64,000 nt of DNA from Stieleria sp. JC731 (GTDB lineage Bacteria > Planctomycetota > Planctomycetia > Pirellulales > Pirellulaceae), in NCBI RefSeq assembly GCF_020966635.1, contig NZ_JAJKFQ010000011.1, positions 186,001 through 250,000 of the forward strand, given 5' to 3'. Numbering within the stretch: the first letter of the stretch is position 1; each line of letters opens with the position of its first letter. A program made the translations under genes and the position numbers. A model generated the notes under the pieces. The model was not told the DNA's origin and made no database searches. It saw nothing but the letters and a program-made list of their open reading frames with translations. This document shows positions 29,419-37,347 of the stretch, piece by piece.

Positions 29419-30837
29419 ATGAAACGAATCAAGCAAGCAAGCTCTGTCATGCGACGTGATTTTTTGTATGGACTGGGCGCCAGTCTTGGGTCTGTCGCAT
29501 TTACTGCAATGATGGCCGATGAATTGGCAGCCGGGAATTCGGTTGGGCCAATGAAACCGAAACCACAGCAAGTTCCCGCACGGGCAAAACGTTGTATCTT
29601 CCTGATGATGGAAGGTGGGCCATCGCATATCGACACCTTCGATCCAAAGCCGAAGTTATCTGAACTACATCTAAAAGAATTCAATCGAAGCGGTAAGCAA
29701 AAGTCCGCGATGGAAAGCGGCAAAAGGTACTTCGTGCAAAGCCCGTTTAAGTTCATTCGAGCGGGACAGTCCGGCGCTGACATGGCAGAAAACTGGCGGC
29801 ACCTTGCGGGAGTCGCTGATGACTTGTGTTTTTATCGTGGATGCCAAGTCGATAGCGTGAATCATCCGACTGCGATGTATCAGATGAATTGTGGGAATCG
29901 TTTCGGCGGTGATCCGGCAATGGGAGCGTGGGTGACCTATGGACTCGGTTCGATCAACCAGGATCTTCCGGGATTCGTGGTGTTGCCGGCTGTTTCGTAT
30001 CCCCAAGGTGGATCGGCCAATTGGAGCAACGGATATTTGCCAGCCCATTTTCAGGGGACTGCTTTGCGGCCTAGCGGATCACCGATTTTGGATCTCGATC
30101 CGCCCGAGGGAGTCAGTCGGCAGCAACAGCGGTTGAACCTGGACTTGATCGCCGAACTGAATCGTCGACATGCGGCCAAGCATCCCACGCATCAAGACTT
30201 GTCTGCAAGGATGTCCAACTACGAGTTGGCATATCGGATGCAAATGCAGGTACCCGATGTTTTAGATATGGCGGATGAAGATGAGCGGACGCTGCAGTTG
30301 TATGGGGTGAACCGCGAGCCCACACACACGTTTGGTCGGAAATGCCTGCTGGCCCGAAAGTTAATCGAAAGTGGAGTTCGGTTTGTGCAGCTATACCATG
30401 GCAGTTGGGACAGCCATGACTACATCGAACGTGCCCACGGCAGCTTGGTCAATGCGGTTGATCAACCCATCGCAGGTTTGATCCGCGATTTAAAAGATCG
30501 TGGGCTTCTGGATTCGACCTTGGTTGTCTGGTGCGGCGAATTTGGCCGTTCGCCTGACAACGGAGTTCGTGGTGGAACCGCCTATGGTCGGGACCACAAT
30601 CCGAACGCGATGTCGATTTGGCTTGCAGGCGGTGGTGTTAATGCAGGGAACACAATCGGTGCTACCGACGAGACCGGTGCCGAAGCTGTTGAAGGCGTTC
30701 ATCACGTGCGTGATTTGCATGTGACGCTGCTAAGATTGCTTGGCCTTGATGACAACAAGCTGACGTTTTACCACGCGGGACGATTCAAGCAGCTTAGCCA
30801 ATTCGGTGGCAAGGTAATCGACGAACTGATTGCTTGA
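29419..30837 (+). CDS. DUF1501 family protein, Tat-exported
   Basis: Partner of the upstream cytochrome-like protein. DUF1501 belongs to the alkaline-phosphatase/sulfatase-like superfamily, but its reaction is not known. The N-terminus has a twin-arginine signal (MRRDFLYGLGASLGS, from about residue 11). Conserved family blocks include KRCIFLMMEGGPSHIDTFDP, FGRKCLLARKLIESGVRFVQ, VWCGEFGRSPDNG and GRDHNPNAMSIWLAGGG. The length of 472 residues is normal. The two genes probably form an operon. Confidence 0.93.
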   Translation: MKRIKQASSVMRRDFLYGLGASLGSVAFTAMMADELAAGNSVGPMKPKPQQVPARAKRCIFLMMEGGPSHIDTFDPKPKLSELHLKEFNRSGKQKSAMESGKRYFVQSPFKFIRAGQSGADMAENWRHLAGVADDLCFYRGCQVDSVNHPTAMYQMNCGNRFGGDPAMGAWVTYGLGSINQDLPGFVVLPAVSYPQGGSANWSNGYLPAHFQGTALRPSGSPILDLDPPEGVSRQQQRLNLDLIAELNRRHAAKHPTHQDLSARMSNYELAYRMQMQVPDVLDMADEDERTLQLYGVNREPTHTFGRKCLLARKLIESGVRFVQLYHGSWDSHDYIERAHGSLVNAVDQPIAGLIRDLKDRGLLDSTLVVWCGEFGRSPDNGVRGGTAYGRDHNPNAMSIWLAGGGVNAGNTIGATDETGAEAVEGVHHVRDLHVTLLRLLGLDDNKLTFYHAGRFKQLSQFGGKVIDELIA

Positions 30838-30892
30838 CCAGGGATCGATTCGCACTAGGTCAGACGAGCGACATCGCAAGGACGAGCATTCG

Positions 30893-31315
30893 TTAGTCAA
30901 ATTTCATTCGACGTTGTTGTTTCTTTTGGCTCTTTTGAATTTTGGCTTCTTTGCGGCGCCGTTTGCTTCCCAAAGTCGGACGCGTGGCTTTGCGTTTTTT
31001 GGGTGGCCGACGCGTTTCGGTAAGCATCTGCACTAGCCGTGCGCGTACCTCAGCCAAATTTTGCATTTGGTCACGATGTTGGTCACTTTGTAGAACGAGT
31101 TGGCCATCGCGATTGATTCGATTGGAATAGGAACGTCGGAAACGATCTTTCCATTCGTCTGAAATCGATTCCGATTGTTCGAACGCCCAATGCAAAATGA
31201 CCTTTGAATTAACTTTGTTGACGTTTTGGCCTCCAGGGCCACTGCTGCGTGCATTGGTGATGGTGAATTCAGAAGCCGGTAGCGTCAGGTGTGAACTGAC
31301 GATCAAATCGTTCAT
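30893..31315 (-). CDS. arfB: Alternative ribosome-rescue factor / peptidyl-tRNA hydrolase ArfB (YaeJ)
   Basis: Releases peptides from stalled ribosomes lacking a stop codon. The GGQ catalytic motif is at residues 28-30 (SSGPGGQNVNKVNSKV). The C-terminus is a basic tail (RRPPKKRKATRPTLGSKRRR) that in E. coli ArfB enters the empty mRNA channel. The ATG at 31315 gives 140 residues, the same as E. coli ArfB; the longer frame from 31378 has no family match. It is too short for a full release factor and lacks a codon-recognition domain. Convergent with the DUF1501 gene, with a 55-bp gap. Confidence 0.93.
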   Translation of the reverse strand: MNDLIVSSHLTLPASEFTITNARSSGPGGQNVNKVNSKVILHWAFEQSESISDEWKDRFRRSYSNRINRDGQLVLQSDQHRDQMQNLAEVRARLVQMLTETRRPPKKRKATRPTLGSKRRRKEAKIQKSQKKQQRRMKFD

Positions 31316-31562
31316 GCGAATCGAAGTAAAATTGACAATGTCGAGTGGTTTCGTTTCCAAATGATACGCCAACAGCAACCCATCGTCATCAATGGCGTGA
31401 ATTCATCTCACGGGCGTTTTCAAACGTCAGCGTTATTTGGGGGAATCGCCGATCTGAGAAGAAGGCTGACAGTCTCTGGTAGAGCAACGAAACACGAGCA
31501 AATTCGCATTTCCCAATGACGCACGCCACTCTTTCGATAGTCGCGAAGTTCAGCCAAAGCAT

Positions 31563-32540
31563 ATGAATGCAGAAAAATCCACAGCGAATTCATTGGCAGA
31601 AAGCAAACGTGCCCGCAAACGTTGGCGTCGCTGGATTTTGTTTTCGGTCGCACTGATCGTCATCCCTGGTACGTTTGCCTATATCGAATTTGTACTCTCA
31701 CGCCCCATCGGCGAAGGTCCAGCAGGTCCCCACGTCGATGTGTCTGCATTTGACCAAGTCTGGACTCAGGAACCTGTTCGAGTAATCGGCGTGGGCGACA
31801 GCGTTACCGCCGGACTCGGTGCCCGTGGGCCAAGTCATACATTCTTCAATCGCGTTTTGAAAAATCCTGCTGATGAATTTCCGGCAATGAAAGGAGCGTG
31901 TTTGGAACAGGTTTTGCCAAATCTAGAGCATGAGATCTTTGCGATTTCTGGATCTGAATCGAATACACATCTTGAGGTTATTCGCCAATCGATTCCAGCT
32001 TATGAAGCGGAGTACGGAATCGTTTTGATGACTTCCGGTGGCAACGACTTGATCCATAGCTATGGGCGAAGCGATCCACGTGAATGTGCGATGTACGGGG
32101 CCACCGTTGAACAGGCTCGTCCTTGGATCAGCCGGTTTGCCGTTCGGCTGGGGACAATGTTCAGCGAGTTGCAACAGCGGTTTCCAGCCGGATGCGAGAT
32201 CTATATTGGCGATATCTATGATCCGACAGATGGCGTTGGCGATGCGCCGAGCATCTTCTTGCCGGACTGGCCCGATGGATTGGCGATCCACGCGCTATAC
32301 AACGAAGCGATCCGATCGGTTGCGGCAAGTCATTCAAACGTCCATGTCGTACCGCTTTATGAAACCTTTCTCGGCCATGGATCGCACTGTCGGCAGTTTT
32401 GGCGGTCAAGTTATGACGCTGATGATCCCCATTATTGGTTCTTTACCAATATCGAAGATCCGAATGATCGTGGCTATGACGCGATTCGCAGAGTGTTTCT
32501 CAATAGCATCGTTGAGAATACGAAGTTGATTTCTCGTTGA
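31563..32540 (+). CDS. Membrane-anchored SGNH/GDSL-type hydrolase
   Basis: Likely esterase or deacylase acting outside the inner membrane. After a basic N-terminus and one membrane helix (about residues 21-42) comes the SGNH fold: block I VGDSVTAGLG with the nucleophile Ser, block III SGGNDLI with the Asn, and block V DPHYWFFTNIEDPNDRGYDA, which should supply Asp and His. The length of 325 residues is usual. The substrate cannot be inferred. A long repeat array follows its stop codon. Confidence 0.85.
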   Translation: MNAEKSTANSLAESKRARKRWRRWILFSVALIVIPGTFAYIEFVLSRPIGEGPAGPHVDVSAFDQVWTQEPVRVIGVGDSVTAGLGARGPSHTFFNRVLKNPADEFPAMKGACLEQVLPNLEHEIFAISGSESNTHLEVIRQSIPAYEAEYGIVLMTSGGNDLIHSYGRSDPRECAMYGATVEQARPWISRFAVRLGTMFSELQQRFPAGCEIYIGDIYDPTDGVGDAPSIFLPDWPDGLAIHALYNEAIRSVAASHSNVHVVPLYETFLGHGSHCRQFWRSSYDADDPHYWFFTNIEDPNDRGYDAIRRVFLNSIVENTKLISR

Positions 32541-33210
32541 GCAAAGCGGTTCATGGGGGCTTAATCTGAGCCGACAACGCGCTAGCGTCGGTTGATGGAC
32601 GCTGGGTCGTTAGTCACTTAACCGCGGCTAACGCCGAAGCGGCTCATGGGGGATGGGGCTGAGCCGTTAACGCGCTAGCGTCGGTTGTTGGAATGTTGGG
32701 TTGTTGATCACTTAACCGCGGCTAGCGCCAAAGCGGCTCATGGGTACTGAATCTGAGCCGATAACGTGCTAGCGTCGGTTGATGGACGCTGGGTTGTTGA
32801 TCACTTAACCGCGGCTAGCGCCAAAGCGGCTCATGGGTGCTGAGTCTGAGCCGTTGACACGCTAGCGTCGGTTGTTGGAATGTTGGGCTGTTGTTCACTT
32901 AACCGCGGCTAGAGCCGAAGCGGTTCATGGGGGCTTAATCTGAGCCGTCAACGCGCTAGCGTCGGTTGATGGAACGTTGGGTTGCTAGTCACTTAACCGC
33001 GGCTAACGCCAAAGCGGCTCATGGGTGATGCGTCTGAGCCGATAACGCGCTAGCGTCGGTTGATGGGACGCTGGGTTGTTAGTCACTTAACCGCGGCTAA
33101 CGCCGAAGCGGCTCATGGGTGATGCGTCTGAGCCGTTAACGCGCTAGCGTCGGTTGATGGAACGTTGGGTTGCTAGTCACTTAACCGCGGCTAGCGCCAA
33201 TGCGGCTCAG
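32541..33210 (+). repeat. Tandem array of eight REP-like palindromic repeats (94-bp period)
   Basis: AACCGCGG units start at 32620, 32714, 32807, 32901, 32995, 33089 and 33183, so the period is 94 bp (once 93), with a partial unit before and a truncated one at the end. Each unit carries AACCGCGGCTA(A/G)CGCC followed by (A/G)AAGCGGCTCA, then TGAGCCG(T/A)(T/C)AACGCGCTAG and CGTCGGTT. The two arms are imperfect reverse complements. The linker (GTTGATGGACGCTGGGTTGT and variants) differs from the 97-bp arrays, making this a subfamily. The array fills the whole gap between two convergent genes. Confidence 0.92.
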
Positions 33211-33230
33211 AGTATTTGGCAATCGACCGA

Positions 33231-34316
33231 CTATGGTCGATCGCGAAAGCTCCACTCGGGTGTTCCCTTGGGATCAGGATAATGCGGTGCTTTTCCGATC
33301 GCGAAATCTTCAGGCTGGATGCCTAGATTCTTCCAATATCCTTTTTCACGAATGAACCCGTAAAAGGTTGGATAGTAGGCATCAACAAAGGCAACGCTAG
33401 CTTTCTCGGGAACGTCTCGGTCGGTTAAAAAGTAAACCGAATTCACGATCAGTCGACGTAGGTCTTCATCGACGAAATCGACGCTGGCACCACCGGTGGT
33501 GCAAAAGGCTTGGCCAGTCGCGCCGCTGGGTGATTGATATTGATGCACCCATGCAAAGGGCTGCATTGGTGAGTTCTTTTCGCCATCAATGTTTTCGGAC
33601 GAAGGATCGAGCGATTCCGTCACGGCAGCACGTAACAGGATTTGATCTTGGTCTGTTAGGTGGACGACGCCATAGACGTCCGATGGTGTAAACACCTCTC
33701 CGACCGATCGCAAAATTGGGTGATCGGCACCTGCGTCCACGACGACACTGCGGCCACCTTGTTGCTTGTGTTTGCCGTGGTGATTGACCCATTGTTCGCC
33801 GAGGATTTTTAGTCCGAATGCACCATAGGAAAGTTCTTTACCAAACTGGCCGTTGCCGTTGAATGCATGCGTCGATGTACGGAACCCGATGATCGGTTTG
33901 CCCGCATCAAGAAACTTGGTGACATGAACGGCGTCATCCCGGGACGGTTGCCGGAACCTTGTGCCGATGATCATCAGGTCCGCATCATCAAGCTCATTCC
34001 AGCCAACGACACCCTGTGAATTGTTTGGGTCGACGTACGAAAGGTCTTCGCTCATCGAGAACAAAACAACACAGTCATAGCCATGGTGAACCGAAAGTAT
34101 TTTGGCAAGCATCGGCATCGATTCTTCGGTGCGATACTCTTCATCACCCGAAACAAGGACGACCTTGCCATGGGATTCACCCTTGGCAGGGAACTTCAAA
34201 ATTCCAGATTCGGCGTGACCATTGGCAGAGCCAACCGTCATCAATCCAATCGTGGCCAGAAAACAGAGAAGAGACTGGGATAGGGAACGCAGAGGATTCG
34301 CGGGCGAGCAATTCAT
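33231..34316 (-). CDS. ThuA-like domain secreted protein
   Basis: A 361-residue exported protein: signal peptide (about 1-36, ending NGHAES), then a glutamine-amidotransferase-like ThuA domain (about 48-300), with blocks GKVVLVSGDEEYRTEESMPM, DLMIIGTRFRQPSRDD, GKPIIGFRTSTHAF and FAWVHQY. ThuA-like proteins are common in planctomycetes, often linked to sugar metabolism; the activity is not known. It begins 54 bp after the preceding same-strand protease-like gene, so it may be the last gene of that operon. Confidence 0.85.
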   Translation of the reverse strand: MNCSPANPLRSLSQSLLCFLATIGLMTVGSANGHAESGILKFPAKGESHGKVVLVSGDEEYRTEESMPMLAKILSVHHGYDCVVLFSMSEDLSYVDPNNSQGVVGWNELDDADLMIIGTRFRQPSRDDAVHVTKFLDAGKPIIGFRTSTHAFNGNGQFGKELSYGAFGLKILGEQWVNHHGKHKQQGGRSVVVDAGADHPILRSVGEVFTPSDVYGVVHLTDQDQILLRAAVTESLDPSSENIDGEKNSPMQPFAWVHQYQSPSGATGQAFCTTGGASVDFVDEDLRRLIVNSVYFLTDRDVPEKASVAFVDAYYPTFYGFIREKGYWKNLGIQPEDFAIGKAPHYPDPKGTPEWSFRDRP

Positions 34317-34370
34317 ACCGGCAGCAGAAATTGGGAGGGCGGGATCTATTAAGACTGCTGCCAGTTTATC

Positions 34371-36338
34371 TTAAATCGTTTGCAGCAATCGTGCCCAACG
34401 CAATAAATCGTCGATTCCCAATTCTCCCCCGAGTGTGATTGGGTAGCCGGATTTAGAAAGTGGCGATAACCATGTCGGTCCGTCGTCCAGCGATTTTATA
34501 GGCATCAGGATTTGAAGTGAGCGATCCGGTTCGTTTTCGCGCAGACGAACTGCTGGGGGCCGAGCCTGATCGGACACCGCAATGCCATCGAAGTTTTTGC
34601 GGTCCGAAAGTGCCATCGCGATAACCATGGAATCCGCTGCCGTCGGTTTGCCATCCGCCGTGGCGGCTGTGGATGCGATCGCTGTCGCTGCAACCGGGAC
34701 TCGTTGGCCCATCATCGTTGTCATTCGCGAAACGACATCGATTTCCGTTGGCTGCCAGCGTTGTTCGTCCTCGCTGCAGATCGCAAGCACAACGACTCCA
34801 TTTTGAGTTGCTGACTTTCGATAGGCTTCCAATGCCGTTTTGGGATCGCGCTGATCCGGTGGAAGTAGCAGTACCAACAGGGCGAGACCGTCGATGTTTT
34901 CGTCCGGTTCAGGTGCGGCATAGGCGCCTAGGTTTGGAACATCAGGCAGACGCAGTTCCTTCGTGTCCCAGGGATCCGTTTCACCGGATGCTTCGCTCCA
35001 CTCGAGAAGGTTTGCATCGGTCAGGTCGCCAGCGATAGACGTTGGTGTGACGGTTACTTGTTGTGATTCGCCATTGCGAGAAATCTGAAAAGCGATGTCC
35101 GTATCGGGCTCGGCAGTCACAAGTTTTCGTCGCAGCGTCGCGAGTGAATCAATTTCCGCATCGTTCATACGTTCGATCACGTCGCCTGATGTTAGTTTGC
35201 CATCGCTAGGCGATTCCGGGAGGACTCCGGCAACGGCGACGCTGGTACTCGCTTCGTCGCCTTCGCCAGTTTCGCGTTCGATCGCCCAAACACCGATGTA
35301 CTGGGGGCTGAGCGGCGGAATCGTTTCTGCAAGTGTTACACGTACCGATTTGGTTTCGTCGCCCCGCCTGTATTGGATTTCGATTTCATCACCGGCATCG
35401 TAGGGGCCCAGTGCCTGCTTGACTTGTTGAAACATCGAAACGGGTTGTTTGGCGACTGACAGAATGGTGTCGCCCGCTTTCAAGCCAGCCTTTTCGGCCG
35501 GCGATCGTGTCCGGACCGCAGCCAGTTCGGTGTCCTGTTCCAATGGATCTTTGGAACGTGGAACAATGCCGATCAATCCTTTCTTGATGTCGGATCCATT
35601 TCGCAGACGTTTTAACTTTTCGGCAACGACCGGCGTCGGAACGGCGAAAGCGATTCCGCTGTCATACCAACTGGTGTCGTCTGGGGCGCCACCCGGTGCG
35701 ACGGCAGGCACAACCAAGCCGATCGCATTGCCATACAGGTCGACCAACGGGCCGCCATAGTAAGTCGGTGATACACGGGCGTCGGTTTGCAGCATGGTGC
35801 CTTCGAGGCGACCGCTGGCACTGAGGATTCCGCTGCTGACCATTGGCGATTGATCGGTACCATAGCGACCGACGGCGACAACGGTTGAACCGACCGGTGT
35901 CGATACTTCGCTCGGCAGTTCGATTGCGGGCAGTTTTTGGTCTGTGTTGACTTGTAAAAGCACCAGCCCACGATGCTGATCACGCGCAACAACTTTTGAC
36001 GCAAGACGTGTTTGGTCGGGTAGTACGACAAGCAGACTTGCCGAAGGTCGCCGCAAGATGATGTCCGACGCGATGACGAATCCCGAAGAGTCCACGATGA
36101 GGCCGCATGATGGCGCGTCGTTGGAAACTTCGCTCGATTCGGACCTTCCTGTCGTTTCCGCAACGCCGATGACTTCGATCGAAACAACCGATGGCAAGAC
36201 TTGCTGTGCGGCGTTGCGGATAGCCATCGCCATCTGTTGCCGCTGTTGTGGTGTTTGACCGTGTGCAGGCGTCGCGACGATCGCCAAGCAAGTAGCGATT
36301 GCCAGCTGTATGAATCGTGAGATGCAAAGTTGTTTCAC
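34371..36338 (-). CDS. HtrA/DegP-like protein with lost catalytic triad and PDZ domains (pseudoprotease)
   Basis: Signal peptide, trypsin-like fold (about residues 50-240), two PDZ domains (about 250-420) and a C-terminal domain of unknown type. Compared with the intact paralogue coded two genes upstream, all three catalytic positions differ. The His site reads FVIASDII instead of TNFHV, the Asp site reads QHRGLVLL instead of GDLAMI, and the Ser site reads SPTYYGGP instead of NPGNSGGP. Surrounding fold residues (QTDA, GGPLVD) are kept, so it is a non-catalytic relative, not a random decay product. I prefer the GTG at 36338, which gives a clean signal peptide (VKQLCISRFIQLAI..) 13 bp after the previous stop. 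An ATG at 36389 overlaps that gene. Confidence 0.8.
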   Translation of the reverse strand: MKQLCISRFIQLAIATCLAIVATPAHGQTPQQRQQMAMAIRNAAQQVLPSVVSIEVIGVAETTGRSESSEVSNDAPSCGLIVDSSGFVIASDIILRRPSASLLVVLPDQTRLASKVVARDQHRGLVLLQVNTDQKLPAIELPSEVSTPVGSTVVAVGRYGTDQSPMVSSGILSASGRLEGTMLQTDARVSPTYYGGPLVDLYGNAIGLVVPAVAPGGAPDDTSWYDSGIAFAVPTPVVAEKLKRLRNGSDIKKGLIGIVPRSKDPLEQDTELAAVRTRSPAEKAGLKAGDTILSVAKQPVSMFQQVKQALGPYDAGDEIEIQYRRGDETKSVRVTLAETIPPLSPQYIGVWAIERETGEGDEASTSVAVAGVLPESPSDGKLTSGDVIERMNDAEIDSLATLRRKLVTAEPDTDIAFQISRNGESQQVTVTPTSIAGDLTDANLLEWSEASGETDPWDTKELRLPDVPNLGAYAAPEPDENIDGLALLVLLLPPDQRDPKTALEAYRKSATQNGVVVLAICSEDEQRWQPTEIDVVSRMTTMMGQRVPVAATAIASTAATADGKPTAADSMVIAMALSDRKNFDGIAVSDQARPPAVRLRENEPDRSLQILMPIKSLDDGPTWLSPLSKSGYPITLGGELGIDDLLRWARLLQTI

Positions 36339-36351
36339 AGAATATGCTCTA

Positions 36352-37347
36352 TTAGGGAACAAGCCGGACGGGCAGTACTTCGCTCTCACGTTGGATCGTC
36401 AGTGAGATCGCATCACGCCGATCGATTCGTCGAAGCAGTTCGGTAAAAGATTTTTGATCGCCAACACGGATGCCATTCAACAACAGGATCAGATCGTCGG
36501 GGCGTAATTCGGCTTTTTCGGCGGCGCTGCCTTTGGTCACTGTGTCGACATACACCGGCGTGTTTTCGAGAACATCGGGGACCAGTACCAATCCCAATGT
36601 CGCCAAGTTGTGTGAACGCTCGCGCGGTAGCACCGGGGTTTCCTCCGGTGGAGTCGTTGTGGCACGTCCCGCGATGATATCGCCAATGGCTTTGCGAAGC
36701 GCATCGATTGGGATCGCATAGTTCAGCCACACGCCCGTATTGGCATCGCGAAGTTCCTTTCCTAGCATGCCAAGCAGTTTCCCACTATCGTCAACGACAG
36801 CGCCACCTGCCGCACCGGGATTGTTGGCAATGAGGTCCAAGACAAGAATCTTGCCACGATAAGGCGTCTTAAAAACGCCTCGCCTAGCATCCAGATTGGT
36901 GATGCCGGAAATGACTCCTTGCATCAGGCTCGCCGGTTCATTCCCAGAAGCGATATTGAATAGGTTGCTTGCCGCTAAGATCGGATCGCCCCATTCGGCG
37001 TTTAGCTCTTTACCGACTTCAAAATAAGGCAAGTCCGATGCCTCGATCTTTAAAACGGCGAGTTCGAGAGATGGTTCGATCCCGATAATTTTGGACTCAA
37101 ACCGTCGTCCGTCATCCAGAACCACGATGGGTTCCACATCCAAGACATAGCTCCAGACGGTCGCGATGTGTCCTTCCGGCGAAACGACAAAGCCACTTTG
37201 ATAGGCTTCCAAGCCGCGGACACCGCCGGCACCATAAATCTTGGCGATCTTCTGTTGAATCTCGCGTGTCGCAGATGTTTGTTGGGCACTGCAAACGCCA
37301 ACGAGGACTTGGGCTGTGAAAGCGATCGATAATAAAAATCGCATCAT
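36352..37347 (-). CDS. Second HtrA-like pseudoprotease with one PDZ domain
   Basis: A 331-residue exported protein: signal peptide ending CSAQQ, trypsin-like domain (about 30-225), PDZ domain (about 240-325). At the catalytic positions it has Ser for His (SPEGHIATVWSYVL), Glu95 for Asp (SLELAVLKI) and Ala180 for Ser (NNPGAAGGAV). The fold residues NPG..GG are preserved, which argues for selection on structure rather than activity. Its ATG overlaps the stop of the upstream intact protease gene (ATGA), so translation is coupled. It may bind substrates or the active protease. Confidence 0.85.
   Translation of the reverse strand: MMRFLLSIAFTAQVLVGVCSAQQTSATREIQQKIAKIYGAGGVRGLEAYQSGFVVSPEGHIATVWSYVLDVEPIVVLDDGRRFESKIIGIEPSLELAVLKIEASDLPYFEVGKELNAEWGDPILAASNLFNIASGNEPASLMQGVISGITNLDARRGVFKTPYRGKILVLDLIANNPGAAGGAVVDDSGKLLGMLGKELRDANTGVWLNYAIPIDALRKAIGDIIAGRATTTPPEETPVLPRERSHNLATLGLVLVPDVLENTPVYVDTVTKGSAAEKAELRPDDLILLLNGIRVGDQKSFTELLRRIDRRDAISLTIQRESEVLPVRLVP

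Noticed and set aside
32541-33210. Regular tandem repeats that could be read as a CRISPR array
   Set aside because: The repeated part is most of the 94-bp unit, there are no unique spacers of constant size, and no cas genes are nearby. The arms are REP-like palindromes.
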